From IMG/VR virus record IMGVR_UViG_3300025669_000089, positions 1 to 39,661 of that record: a stretch of DNA of 39,661 nt, one strand, 5' to 3'. How positions within the stretch are numbered: position 1 is the stretch's first letter; each line of letters opens with the position of its first letter. Position numbers and translations under genes: made by a program. Positions 1-8,646 of this stretch are shown one piece after another. Under the pieces are notes generated by a model. That model did no database searches and had not been told where the DNA came from. It saw only the letters and a program-made list of their open reading frames with translations. Source of the DNA: a virus.

Positions 1-112
1 CTTCCAAGATCACGACATCCTCTTCCTCGGATACAATATTCCCGAAGAACACACCCTTTCTGTCTTTGTCTGTCGTCACTACTACCCATTGTTCGTTTCG
101 CTGCTTTTCCAT
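1..112 (-). CDS. N-terminal part of a DUF6948-like small phage protein, cut by the window edge
   Basis: The first 37 codons are visible, then the frame runs off the left edge without a stop. The start is the ATG at 112, preceded by a strong Shine-Dalgarno (GAGGTGAACC). The protein begins MEKQRNEQWVVVTTDKDRKG and continues with a VFFG motif and an acidic EEED stretch. The WVVVTT...GVFFG pattern resembles the start of the small phage family DUF6948, which has no known function. That family match is from memory of its consensus. It is the last visible gene of the leftward series. Confidence 0.6.
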   Translation of the reverse strand, partial: MEKQRNEQWVVVTTDKDRKGVFFGNIVSEEEDVVILE

Positions 113-168
113 TGGTTCACCTCGTTTGTTATAGGATTTCAATTTCCGCATAACTACATGTTATCTTG

Positions 169-492
169 CTAAATACCCAGCCTGCGACATCCATCTGCGA
201 AGATGAAAAGCTGGCTTGGATCGTCATAAACAATGTATGCTTGGCCTTTGTAGGCATACACGTAAGGTGTCCATTTTGCCGCTATATCGGCTAGGGGCTC
301 AGTAACAAAAAATGCTAAATTACCCTTTTCTAATCCATTGCGTAATAGTGATAGATTCTGCTCAAATCTTGATGGTTTAGGTTTGATGTAATCTTGTGTC
401 TTAGATGTGGTAGTCGAACTTAGCAGGAAGGTTGTAGACGCAACCACCGCAGCAATTAGAGGCAACATAACAGCAATAATGTTTAATCTAGA
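169..492 (-). CDS. Small membrane-anchored hypothetical protein
   Basis: 107 residues from the ATG at 492. An upstream TTG (516) keeps the frame open, but AGAGG lies 6 nt before the ATG, so the ATG is preferred. Residues about 4-24 form one hydrophobic segment rich in Ile, Leu, Ala and Val. This is a membrane anchor or uncleaved signal, followed by a polar domain of about 80 residues with no Cys pair or motif I recognise. No family is recognised. It lies in a run of small genes after the late-operon terminator and is probably non-structural. Confidence 0.6.
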   Translation of the reverse strand, partial: SRLNIIAVMLPLIAAVVASTTFLLSSTTTSKTQDYIKPKPSRFEQNLSLLRNGLEKGNLAFFVTEPLADIAAKWTPYVYAYKGQAYIVYDDPSQLFIFADGCRRLGI

Positions 493-560
493 CATTTCAA
501 TCCTCTCTGATAACAATCCGATGCATCGAGTCCTCCTGCGTCGGCTCGTGAGCTAGGGCG

Positions 561-980
561 TTAATCAACAACATCAATAACAATATTGGGGTCATGATAC
601 AATGCTTCGTGTACCCAAAACGCAAGCGTCAAACGGGATAGCCCGCCACGATGCGGAGCGATAGGCCTGGACGCGTAGGTAGCGTAGTACTTGCCGGTAG
701 CTAGAGGGGTGAATGTGAACGCCAAAACGTTGGGCTCGGTCGTGTCCCAGGTAAACCCGGCAGGCGCGGTCAGTGGATCATACTGAACAACAATACCCGC
801 TTGCCTCTCAGTGTCCCTGCCGTCGATTGCCTGTCCGAGTACCAACTCAATGGCGTAGACTTCACCTTCGACCTGACTCGCATCAACCCAGCCAGGAGGG
901 CCAGGCAGTAAAACGAAAAAAGTTCCGACAGCAGCAGAACACGCAACAAACACAATTAGTATGAACATCAATTTTCTCAT
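561..980 (-). CDS. Hypothetical secreted or membrane-anchored protein
   Basis: 139 residues. The N-terminus (MRKLMFILIVFVACSAAVG) is a typical Sec signal or single membrane anchor. The FVACSA stretch could serve as a lipobox, though it is not canonical. The rest is rich in beta-prone residues (IELVLGQAIDG, VLAFTFTPLATGKYYATYASRP) and suggests a beta-sandwich, but no family is recognised. Its ATG overlaps the stop of the upstream gene as ATGA, so the two are translationally coupled. It is one of several exported-looking proteins in this phage. Confidence 0.65.
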   Translation of the reverse strand: MRKLMFILIVFVACSAAVGTFFVLLPGPPGWVDASQVEGEVYAIELVLGQAIDGRDTERQAGIVVQYDPLTAPAGFTWDTTEPNVLAFTFTPLATGKYYATYASRPIAPHRGGLSRLTLAFWVHEALYHDPNIVIDVVD

Positions 981-1165
981 CTGTCTAGCTCCAGCCTTTC
1001 TTGTAGTTCTGATTCCCGGTCAATAAGTGCAGCGGCAGTGGGGGTCAGACCCTCGGCAATCATGTTGGTCAGACACAAACATAGATCGTCTTTTCCTGTA
1101 AATTGAGTGCCGCAGTAAATGCACAGCATGGGTTGCCTGACTGTTATCTCGGCTCTTGTTAGCAT
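977..1165 (-). CDS. Small zinc-ribbon-like protein
   Basis: 62 residues. The start ATG at 1165 is preceded by GGGAG. Residues about 14-31 hold a CIYCGTQF motif followed by a CLC motif. This is a compact CxxC...CxC arrangement that could bind one zinc ion. The C-terminal half is predicted helical (ALIDRESELQERLELDR). The stop overlaps the downstream start (ATGA), so it belongs to the same cluster. The role is unknown. Short zinc ribbons like this are common among phage accessory proteins. Confidence 0.6.
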   Translation of the reverse strand: MLTRAEITVRQPMLCIYCGTQFTGKDDLCLCLTNMIAEGLTPTAAALIDRESELQERLELDR

Positions 1166-1177
1166 GGTGACTCCCTG

Positions 1178-1372
1178 TTATGTTCTGTGCGTATACAGTC
1201 CCCCAAGAATGCAATTAATGAGGCTTGTTTCATTCCTACCGCCCATGTTGGCTTCATTTCCCAGAGACCCTTTCATTAACTGCACCCTGTTACAAACAAC
1301 GTCTTTGTCACCCGGACCACTGGCAGTTAGTATTTTCTGCGCGATCAGTTTCGCTAATTTTGCGTTGTGCAT
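1178..1372 (-). CDS. Small hypothetical protein, first gene after the late terminator
   Basis: 64 residues from the ATG at 1372 (MHNAKLAKLIAQKILTASG). This start is chosen over the longer reading to 1414 because GAAAGGG lies 6 nt upstream, and because the extra codons overlap a predicted terminator hairpin. The N-terminus is a basic amphipathic helix. No family is recognised. It is the first reading frame downstream of the hairpin at 1399-1432, so its expression needs read-through or a separate promoter, which I cannot identify. Confidence 0.5.
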   Translation of the reverse strand: MHNAKLAKLIAQKILTASGPGDKDVVCNRVQLMKGSLGNEANMGGRNETSLINCILGGLYTHRT

Positions 1373-1398
1373 ATGTACCCTTTCTGATAAGAAAAACA

Positions 1399-1432
1399 GC
1401 AGCCCGCTATGCAATACACATCAACGGGCTGC
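1399..1432 (-). terminator. Intrinsic terminator after the late operon and structured RNA
   Basis: On the minus strand an 8-bp GC-rich stem (GCAGCCCG pairing with CGGGCTGC, positions 1432-1425 with 1406-1399) encloses an 18-nt loop and is followed by TGTTTTTCTTA. Stem plus U-tract is the classic rho-independent layout. It sits after the 1,923-residue virion gene and immediately after the predicted structured RNA. Confidence 0.65.
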
Positions 1433-1433
1433 C

Positions 1434-1560
1434 TGAGGTGAACCACCGTCGTGCAACGGAGGAACTTCTAATAGTGGCCTGATTATAGCTCAGGCGGGCT
1501 TTGCCGGCTTACTATCGGTCCACCGGCATCTTCCAGGCTGAATCGTTTACGTTCACCTCA
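1434..1560 (-). ncRNA. Predicted structured RNA closed by a 10-bp helix, with a possible pseudoknot
   Basis: A perfect 10-bp inverted repeat (TGAGGTGAAC, 1560-1551, with 1443-1434) closes a 127-nt domain. Inside, reading the minus strand, are hairpins TGCCGG/CCGGCA (1528-1523 with 1507-1502), GCCTGA/TCAGGC (1495-1490 with 1482-1477) and CCGT/ACGG (1459-1456 with 1449-1446). GATAGT in the first loop (1516-1511) can pair with ACTATT (1475-1470), giving a pseudoknot with one G-U pair. The intrinsic terminator follows two nucleotides later, which favours the minus strand as the RNA strand. No supported reading frame covers it. It matches no RNA class I can name. The pairing is found by eye, not by folding software. 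Confidence 0.45.
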
Positions 1561-1822
1561 TATTAAAATGTCAAAGATGGGCCTCCGTGCCCTGCCATCC
1601 GTGGCTGGCCATCCGTGAAAGGTCAAAACGCGGCGTAGACGTATAGAGTGATAGGGAGAGAGGGAGAGAACGACGCACGCCGCTTAGCAGGTTTAATTGT
1701 GATTTTGACTGTCCCATATTTAAGTCCACCTCATGAACAAATACTGCACTCAAACTACCACGGATTTTTCATACGTCAACGCTTATTTTTGAGAATGCCC
1801 AAAATGGAAGACGTACCGCCGT
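1561..1822. other. Gene-free stretch with short direct repeats and a purine-rich tract
   Basis: No convincing gene lies here. GCCATCCGTG occurs twice, at 1594-1603 and 1608-1617, and a shortened copy (GCCTCCGTG) lies at 1581-1589. A purine-rich tract (gggagagagggagagaa) lies around 1651-1670. A minus-strand frame of about 48 codons has a fair Shine-Dalgarno but low-complexity content and is not called. Confidence 0.4.
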
Positions 1823-4800
1823 TTATGGCAGCCGCCTGCGTATACGCTGATAGATGCGTTTTCGCTGGGGATCGTTTGTGGTTTTCTCCAGTGCTTCATA
1901 ATCAGTTTGAAGTTGCGTCGCCACCTTATTGAATCGGGTCCGCATAGCTCTTTCCTTGGGCGTGATCTTCTTGGAGGCGAACTTTCTATTGAGCGTGTCC
2001 CTGGCCTTGTAGAACTTGGTGAGCTGGTCTCTGGGTGAATTGGGTTCTCGCATGAACAGTGTACCGAACACAGGTATATCGCTGTAATTCCGTGACCCCT
2101 GCTGTGAGCCGGAAATCATCCCCCAACCCCTGGCGAACCTACGGAACAAACCGCCCGAGTAACTATCAATCAGATACTCAGTGCGGGATGGTGACATATT
2201 CAGGGCCCTGCCGATTGCTTTCATAGTATCCGTGGTGTACCTGCCGTACTGATCCTCGTCAAGCAAGTGCATTGTGCCAGGCGGAACGATAGGCCGGCCT
2301 GCCCAGTCCTTATTCCGCATAACGTCTACCACAGGCCCAGCCAGTGCCATGCCCGTAATGATATTGCGAGAGCCGAACGGATTGGACTGGTCGAGCATTT
2401 CAACCAGATCATCCGGCAAGGATGTCGGATCTTTCCGGTATGCCGCATCGACTGCGGCAACAGGCAGAGAGGCAAAGACGTGGCCCACCTGGAACGGCAC
2501 CGGCAGGCGCACAACCGTATCAGTTCCGGGCGCTCTAAAGTGCATGTAGTTTACCCGCTCGAAGTCTGCCATGTTCTTCCACCAGTCCTCATCACGATAG
2601 GCATACCACAGGCCGAGTGCTGGGATGGTCAAAGTCCCTATGGCCATAGCCGCCGCACGTCCCCGCGTCTTGGGATCTGCAAAGGTACGGAATATTTTCT
2701 GTGGGCCCTGGATATTGGCATTGTAGAACGGGAATACCTGATTCAACACCTTGGCAATTTTGCCGTGCCGCGTAAAGTTCGTTGTGACATCCTGGGCAGC
2801 ATTGAGCGCAAACAAAGAAGCATTAAGTGTCCCCTTACCGAACTTCTCCTCACCGACCTTTAGGGCTGCCTCGAACTCTGCGATCCTCACGCCAGACTCG
2901 GTCACACTGAATAGTTCCCGAGCCGCCTGTATTGGGTGTGCTACGGTCTTGATGACGTACTTACCCATTTTTGTACGGTCCAGCAACATCTCGGCACGCA
3001 GGTTCTTGGCTGCTACACGGTCGTGCATGAGCTGGCCGGACATTTCGCCACCAAGAGCTTTGAAGTGTCGCGCCGCTTCAGTCCCCCGGATATCTGAAAC
3101 AACACCCCTGGCTGCTGAGATCGCGCCACCTTTTGCGTGTTCTGCCGTCACCCCAAAGGTCGAAGCATCTCGCACAAAGTTACGAATCAGGCCAAAGCCG
3201 GGATTCAATCCTGTTGCTCCCAGTCGTCGTAATCGTGTAGCGCCACCAACTGTAGCGTTTAGCCATGGAGGCAATGAGTATTGATCTAAAGCCATAACGG
3301 TCTGGAATACGTCCTTATCGAGCTGAATGAATTCGCGTTTGCCCTCGGCATTGATAATGGGAATGATATTGTCCTTACCCCAGTACTGGGCAGCGTTGGA
3401 GTAAACCGTCAACATTTCATCCCATCTTTCTTTGAGTGCTTCAGGATCTACGTCAGGTAGGTCGCCCAGGTCGATCCCAAGCTTATCTTCGATGATTTTA
3501 AGAACGTCGCCTTTGATCTGTTCTACGGAGAAATTGGTCGCCGTCCGGGGCGTGGGTACTTTTTCGCCAAACTGATGCCCGCCAGGCTGATTGACTACCT
3601 TGGCTATCGCCTGGGCAACCATTGTCTTATGCGCGATCGAGATAAGCCTTTCGGCCTGCGTTAACATGGCCTCTATTGGTTCCATGAACTCTCGGCCACT
3701 GCCAGACAAGACATTGATCGGCTTGGAGTGCGTGCGGAATCCCTTTCCGGATCCGCTTGCGATTTTGACTTCACCCCAATCAAAGATCCGTAAGAACGGA
3801 ATATAAACCGGGTTTAGCGTCCTAATGGTCTTGATTGTATCCTCGCTTATGGCGCCTGCTTCACCCATGTAATCCAACACGCGGCCATTCCATGAAGTTA
3901 CCTCGTCAAGCACGTCATCGTAAATCTTGGCGGTTTCATCGCTGGTATCTTTGATCACAAACTCGGCATCAGCCTTGGATATGCCAGGGTTCTTGCCCCG
4001 CCTTATCAGATCGAGAGCTCGCGTGGCCACAGCGTACTGCACCCATTCTGTGATGTGGTCAATGGGCTTGAATATCTCGGTCAGGCCGGGCCCGGTAGTG
4101 TAGCCAGATAGGTTCGTCGTGCTGTGTAGAATGAACTTCCGTGCCACTGCAGGCGCCTTATCAGCATATGCAACGGCCAAGGTGTACGGGTTACGCTCCG
4201 GGGGCAGATCAAACAGGCCAGCCGTAATGAGTCGCCGTTTTAGGGGCGCCAGTTCGTCGATAAAGTTTACCTCAGTCCACAGGCTTGCCCGCTCCATGCG
4301 TTCGCCTAGCGTTCCCCTGAATGGCTTGCGGTTGATCATGGAAGATATCCGGCCCCTCGCGCCCTGGTGCCTCCATGTGCTGATCATCTGTCGCAACTTG
4401 TTCAGATTGCGGTTTGTGTCTGGGTGTTTGGGCAGGAACACATCCTTGAACCATTTGTCCATGTTGGGTGCAATGCTCGCAGTGTCGCCACCTGTTAGGT
4501 ATTCCCGCATGTACTCGGCCCAACCCTCAGACTTGTAGCCGCCCACGGGCTTGCGGTTGCCGTACAGGGCAACGCCCATATCGAACAGTTCCTTGCCGAT
4601 CTCGGTGCTGGCTGGGTGCTTGCTGATCCTATCCCCATCGATGTGGTCTATGTGGTGCCCTACCTCATGCGTGGCTGTGGTGATGGAACGGACATCCTGC
4701 AACCGGATACTTTTGCCAAACGGATGATACCAGCCAAGTGCATGGGCCATCCTGAACGTTGCCTTGCCGCGGATAGGTATCTGGAATGCACGCTGGGCAA

Positions 4801-7594
4801 ATGCGATGATATCACGCGATGGGACGGGCTTGACGGGGCCGCCGGCGTCCATGGCCACCTTGATCCGGCCACGGTCGATTTCGTTCTGTGATACCACTGT
4901 CGAGGGTGAGGACTCATCGCCCAGGTAGGCCGGGCTTTTCTCTCGGGGCCATCTGGCATCGGCCTCTATATCGCTCTGGAAGTCTGCTTGGGGCTCAGTA
5001 CCAGCCCATGCGTAAACAGGCGTCTTGTCCTGCATGAAGTTTTTGTCAACGATCTTGGCGTTTACCATGCGGCCCAGAACCTCGGCGTTCTCCTTGCTTG
5101 CTTCCTTGCTGCCTGTCCACTGCTCGGCCGTCATCCACGTTCGGGCCGGGAGTTTGTTGCCCAGGATGAATAATGGGCTTCTTGACGCAACGTCGTCTGT
5201 CCTCAACAGGTCTGCATTGACCAGCATCTGTGCCAACTGTTGGGGAAAGGGCTTACTGCCTGCCGATACACGCACGGGCGTTTTCTGTGCAACGTTGGGT
5301 GTCAGTACGGTACTGACTGCATTCACGGGCATGGTTACGGTTTGCGTCTGGCCCTTGGGGCTCCGGGTCAATATGGGCCGTAGTTCATCGCCTTCTGGCA
5401 GGAACATCTTGATCTTTGTTTCGCCCCTCGATGCGTGCAGCTCCAGGGCATCTTTGAGGAAATTCGAGTTGACGGCAACTACCTGCTCTGCCCCGTCCTT
5501 CACGCCGATCTGCGCTGCGATCCCCGCCTCATGGCCTGCACTGGCAAAGCCTATGGTTCCGTCAGGGTTCTTCATGATGGCGATTGTGGGTATTTCGCCC
5601 TTACCGCTCGGCGCGGCTACTGCTGCCTGTCTGACCTGCTGCCAGGTCTTGCGAGTGTTCAACTCGATTCCATCGGCTGCCTTGACCTCGGGAATGATTG
5701 CCTTGTAGTCTGGGAAGTTGCCCCGCGTTTCGTCCTTTGCGAGTGTCCGTTGCTTCAGCTCACCCTTCTTGAACGCCGCCGGTTCGTCGTAGAGTCCGTC
5801 CGGGCCCCAATCGCCTTTGAGGATGTACGCACGCTGTCCGTCCGTGACGACAAGGTCCTTACCCTTGACCAGGGCCCCGTCAACTGCATACCTGGAGGCC
5901 TTTTTAGCCTTGCCCTTACCGAGCCTACTGAACAGGTTCTTGGCTGGTGCAGGATATGACGGGGTAGCGATTGCGGGGGGCTTTCCGGGCTTGGTCTTGG
6001 CCAATGGCTTTAGCTTGGCCATTTCGGATGCGACCTTAGCCATCGCCTTCTCATTGCCTGGCAGTGCAAACAGTTGAGCGTCTGGTATGCCGGTGGGGAA
6101 CTCAACTGCCACAGTATGGTAGGCTTCGTCCACCTTGTCCGCATCTTTGAATGGCTTTGTTGTTAGTTTCGTACTTGGGTCATTCGCCCACGCCTGGTAA
6201 TCCGTTATGATTTCGTTGGCTTGTTCTCGGGAAAGAGCTGTAACTGTTTCCCCCGGTTGTTGCGTATCAATTGGCTGAGGCGTAATCGGGGCCGGGGCCG
6301 TCGGACTGACGGGCGGCGGGGTGATTTGCGTGGCATCTGGTGTCCCCTTTAGTTGTAGTTGCTGCTCTTGCGGTTGCAATTGCTGGATGATTGCCGCACT
6401 CTTCTGGTTAGCTGGAACTCCGGCAGCCTTGGCCCTGGCCTGGATCTGCTTTCGGGAGAGCTTTGTCAGGTCAGTCGTCGGCTGTTTCGGTGGTTGCTGC
6501 GCCAGCGGGATCGGCGCGGGAGGCGTACCCGGTTGCCTGGTGGCCAGGGGGTGCTTTCCGAAGTCCTTTAATGGCGGTTGCTTCACCTTTTTGGGAGTAA
6601 CCCGCTTTGGATCCAAACCTTGATATTTCACCCGGACGGCATCCCATCTGGTACGATCCCCTGTCTTTTTCCAGTGTTTTATTGCTGCATCGATCTCGGC
6701 CCGGGCACTCTGCCGCGTTACCTGCGCGTGGGTCTTGGCCGTTTTAGCGGCGCGCAGGCCCCGAACGAACCGGCCCAGTTTCTCCACTCCGAGCTCGCCG
6801 GCGCCGAACATGACACCAATCCCGAACTCGAAGCTGATACCCCCGTAATCCACGGGCTCGTTGTTTATGACCTTGTCCGAGAATTCCTCACCAGCCTTGC
6901 GTGTGGCAAAGGTCAGGCCACTGCCCGCCATCACCTTGAGTGCCCGCTTGCCCGCGATCCGCTTGATCACTGGGGCCGCTATCTTGCCCGCTGTACTGAT
7001 CCCGGTCATGAAATTAGCGATATCTCCGGCTGCAATATCCTGCTTTTTGGGCTTGAACCCCGTCATATGGTCAACAATGCCCGCCAAACTGTCGATCTTG
7101 CCGCCACTGACCCGCTTGGCTGCAGCATCGGCCACACCCAGAGTAAGCCCGGAGACGGCCTCTGTGCCCGTATGAAGGATACCCTTGCCGATGGTCCTAA
7201 ATGGAGTCTCTTCCGCCCCCAGCGGTCGCGTAGGAGCCGGAACAGGACGTGGGCGGCCTGGTGCACCGAAGAGTGCCGTACCAATATCTGCCGGCGGTGG
7301 AGGGGCCTGCTGGATCGTCTCCTGGCCTCGGGGGGCTAGGGGGTCAACAGTGACCGCTGATCCGGTGTCAGTAACGGGGATGTCCTGGCCAGCTACGCGG
7401 ATGGTAGGTGTGCCAGGTCTGGGCATGAGGGCTGCCGTGGCGTTCTTGAGTACATCGGGGTCAATACCGGCGCCTGCTAACTCTACCGGGGCATCCAGGG
7501 AATACCTGCTGGCCTGGGGAGTTGAAGGGCCGGCGTCAATGGAATATTTACTGGCAGGCTGCTCGGCGTCCAGTGAGTACTTGCTGATAGCCAT
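1823..7594 (-). CDS. Giant polyvalent virion protein with SAP-like, clamp-like, zincin-like and LPD38-like segments
   Basis: 1,923 residues; GAGGT precedes the ATG at 7594. Residues 1-40 carry three (S)KYSLDA-type repeats, with a fourth relative (SRYAVDG) near 570. Residues about 140-250 are Gly/Ala-rich and amphipathic. A SAP-like helix pair (about 371-400) is followed by a Pro/Gln linker. Residues about 575-758 resemble bacterial DnaN: VTDGQR, FPDY at 627-630, and a final MPVN. HEVGH at 976-980 with GWAE at 1024-1027 is a zincin-type metal site. Residues about 1600-1760 resemble LPD38, with a hydrophobic stretch and WW pair. Such polyvalent proteins are typically packaged and injected. Its place at the end of the late operon fits an ejection protein. 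Domain names are by eye; the overall class is confident and the clamp call is moderate. Confidence 0.8.
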   Translation of the reverse strand: MAISKYSLDAEQPASKYSIDAGPSTPQASRYSLDAPVELAGAGIDPDVLKNATAALMPRPGTPTIRVAGQDIPVTDTGSAVTVDPLAPRGQETIQQAPPPPADIGTALFGAPGRPRPVPAPTRPLGAEETPFRTIGKGILHTGTEAVSGLTLGVADAAAKRVSGGKIDSLAGIVDHMTGFKPKKQDIAAGDIANFMTGISTAGKIAAPVIKRIAGKRALKVMAGSGLTFATRKAGEEFSDKVINNEPVDYGGISFEFGIGVMFGAGELGVEKLGRFVRGLRAAKTAKTHAQVTRQSARAEIDAAIKHWKKTGDRTRWDAVRVKYQGLDPKRVTPKKVKQPPLKDFGKHPLATRQPGTPPAPIPLAQQPPKQPTTDLTKLSRKQIQARAKAAGVPANQKSAAIIQQLQPQEQQLQLKGTPDATQITPPPVSPTAPAPITPQPIDTQQPGETVTALSREQANEIITDYQAWANDPSTKLTTKPFKDADKVDEAYHTVAVEFPTGIPDAQLFALPGNEKAMAKVASEMAKLKPLAKTKPGKPPAIATPSYPAPAKNLFSRLGKGKAKKASRYAVDGALVKGKDLVVTDGQRAYILKGDWGPDGLYDEPAAFKKGELKQRTLAKDETRGNFPDYKAIIPEVKAADGIELNTRKTWQQVRQAAVAAPSGKGEIPTIAIMKNPDGTIGFASAGHEAGIAAQIGVKDGAEQVVAVNSNFLKDALELHASRGETKIKMFLPEGDELRPILTRSPKGQTQTVTMPVNAVSTVLTPNVAQKTPVRVSAGSKPFPQQLAQMLVNADLLRTDDVASRSPLFILGNKLPARTWMTAEQWTGSKEASKENAEVLGRMVNAKIVDKNFMQDKTPVYAWAGTEPQADFQSDIEADARWPREKSPAYLGDESSPSTVVSQNEIDRGRIKVAMDAGGPVKPVPSRDIIAFAQRAFQIPIRGKATFRMAHALGWYHPFGKSIRLQDVRSITTATHEVGHHIDHIDGDRISKHPASTEIGKELFDMGVALYGNRKPVGGYKSEGWAEYMREYLTGGDTASIAPNMDKWFKDVFLPKHPDTNRNLNKLRQMISTWRHQGARGRISSMINRKPFRGTLGERMERASLWTEVNFIDELAPLKRRLITAGLFDLPPERNPYTLAVAYADKAPAVARKFILHSTTNLSGYTTGPGLTEIFKPIDHITEWVQYAVATRALDLIRRGKNPGISKADAEFVIKDTSDETAKIYDDVLDEVTSWNGRVLDYMGEAGAISEDTIKTIRTLNPVYIPFLRIFDWGEVKIASGSGKGFRTHSKPINVLSGSGREFMEPIEAMLTQAERLISIAHKTMVAQAIAKVVNQPGGHQFGEKVPTPRTATNFSVEQIKGDVLKIIEDKLGIDLGDLPDVDPEALKERWDEMLTVYSNAAQYWGKDNIIPIINAEGKREFIQLDKDVFQTVMALDQYSLPPWLNATVGGATRLRRLGATGLNPGFGLIRNFVRDASTFGVTAEHAKGGAISAARGVVSDIRGTEAARHFKALGGEMSGQLMHDRVAAKNLRAEMLLDRTKMGKYVIKTVAHPIQAARELFSVTESGVRIAEFEAALKVGEEKFGKGTLNASLFALNAAQDVTTNFTRHGKIAKVLNQVFPFYNANIQGPQKIFRTFADPKTRGRAAAMAIGTLTIPALGLWYAYRDEDWWKNMADFERVNYMHFRAPGTDTVVRLPVPFQVGHVFASLPVAAVDAAYRKDPTSLPDDLVEMLDQSNPFGSRNIITGMALAGPVVDVMRNKDWAGRPIVPPGTMHLLDEDQYGRYTTDTMKAIGRALNMSPSRTEYLIDSYSGGLFRRFARGWGMISGSQQGSRNYSDIPVFGTLFMREPNSPRDQLTKFYKARDTLNRKFASKKITPKERAMRTRFNKVATQLQTDYEALEKTTNDPQRKRIYQRIRRRLP

Positions 7595-7596
7595 GA

Positions 7597-8634
7597 CTAC
7601 CTCTTTCGCTTTTTCGCCGCTGTGGTAGGTTCCTCAAGCTCCAAGCCCTCAAAGAACGCCTCTATCTGCGTCCTATAGTTCTCAAAACGCGGATCTGTGG
7701 AATACAGAATGTTCTTGAGTCTGCCAGTGGAGAAGCCGGGCAGGTCCCGCTCCTTGAAAAACTCCTGCCGAAGCTCTTGCATCTCTTGGAGCAATGGCAT
7801 GGGCATTTGCCTCACCGACGCATTGCCAGGCTCAAGGCCGAGATTGATCAGGATCGCCGTTTTCTTCTGCTCTACTGGAAGAGTTGAGATTAGCCGCTCA
7901 AACTCCGTGCGATCAGGCACGCTGAATCCGTCGGCCTGGGCCTGGATCAGGGCTGCCTTGCCCTTTTCCGTCTTGATCAGGGCCTTCCTGTACTTCTTGT
8001 CAATGATCTGGTCCTGCTTGGCCAGCCGGAATTGCTTGCGCTGGAGTGGAGTCATCTGCCCCATGAGCTTGGTACGCTTTTCGGACTCAAGAGCCAGGGC
8101 TGTCTGGTATTGGTTCATTGGTGATGGCTTGCCCACTTGCCCGGTCAGTGCATCCGTGTGCCTGGTTCCTGCCCTGGTTGCTTCAGTGCGGGCCTGCTGC
8201 CCCTCGATCTGGCCAGGGGTTACTTGTTCAGAAATCTTAGTACCAGATAGCGTAGACTGTATCTGTGCCTCAGTAAGGCCAGTCCTTGCAGACAGCGCCT
8301 TGAGCTGTTCGGGTGCTAATTGCTTGGAGATGCCGGTCTGCGTCTGTGTTGCTTCCGTTCTGGCCCCGAGGTTCTCTACCTGCGCCTTCTGCACTGGGTT
8401 GAGGATCCGCTGCAACTGGATCTGCAATCCCATCTGCGTGCCCTGGGGCGTGAGCAGTTCGCCAAGCCCTTCCTCGATTGTGCCGTTACTGAGCCGTTCG
8501 GATATGGTTTGCAGGTCTTTGCGAACTCGCTCTTGTTCGATCTTTTGGGTGAAGGCAGAAAAGAAACCCTCTGCGCCAGTCCTAAGACCAGTTGCCAATG
8601 GGTGTGGTGTCTCTGGTATCACTGTCAGAGCCAT
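7597..8634 (-). CDS. Probable virion or ejection protein, helical and Gln/Thr-rich
   Basis: 345 residues. AAGGAG lies upstream of the ATG at 8634. It is almost entirely polar and predicted helical, with repeated QxRTEATQ/ARTGLTEAQ-type segments between residues about 80 and 160 (an imperfect repeat built on A-R-T-x-x-T/Q). The C-terminus is basic (KKRKR). It ends two bases before the polyvalent gene and follows the S74-tailed protein, the usual place for podovirus internal or ejection proteins. No family is recognised. The role is inferred from position and from the long helical, soluble character. Confidence 0.7.
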   Translation of the reverse strand: MALTVIPETPHPLATGLRTGAEGFFSAFTQKIEQERVRKDLQTISERLSNGTIEEGLGELLTPQGTQMGLQIQLQRILNPVQKAQVENLGARTEATQTQTGISKQLAPEQLKALSARTGLTEAQIQSTLSGTKISEQVTPGQIEGQQARTEATRAGTRHTDALTGQVGKPSPMNQYQTALALESEKRTKLMGQMTPLQRKQFRLAKQDQIIDKKYRKALIKTEKGKAALIQAQADGFSVPDRTEFERLISTLPVEQKKTAILINLGLEPGNASVRQMPMPLLQEMQELRQEFFKERDLPGFSTGRLKNILYSTDPRFENYRTQIEAFFEGLELEEPTTAAKKRKR

Positions 8635-8646
8635 AGCTTGTACTCC

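Noticed and set aside
1434-1560. tRNA gene
   Set aside because: The region is folded but lacks the T-loop and a proper acceptor or anticodon layout; no tRNA was found elsewhere in the window.
1571-1753. Small minus-strand frame with GAGGTGG upstream of an internal ATG
   Set aside because: The protein is low-complexity (Ser/Leu-rich from a pyrimidine tract) and ends in the direct-repeat region; too weak to call.
2267-2863. 198-codon plus-strand frame
   Set aside because: It is antisense to the LPD38-like region of the polyvalent gene, with no supporting motif.
6578-7339. 253-codon plus-strand frame
   Set aside because: It lies wholly antisense to the polyvalent protein gene and has no recognisable domain or ribosome site.
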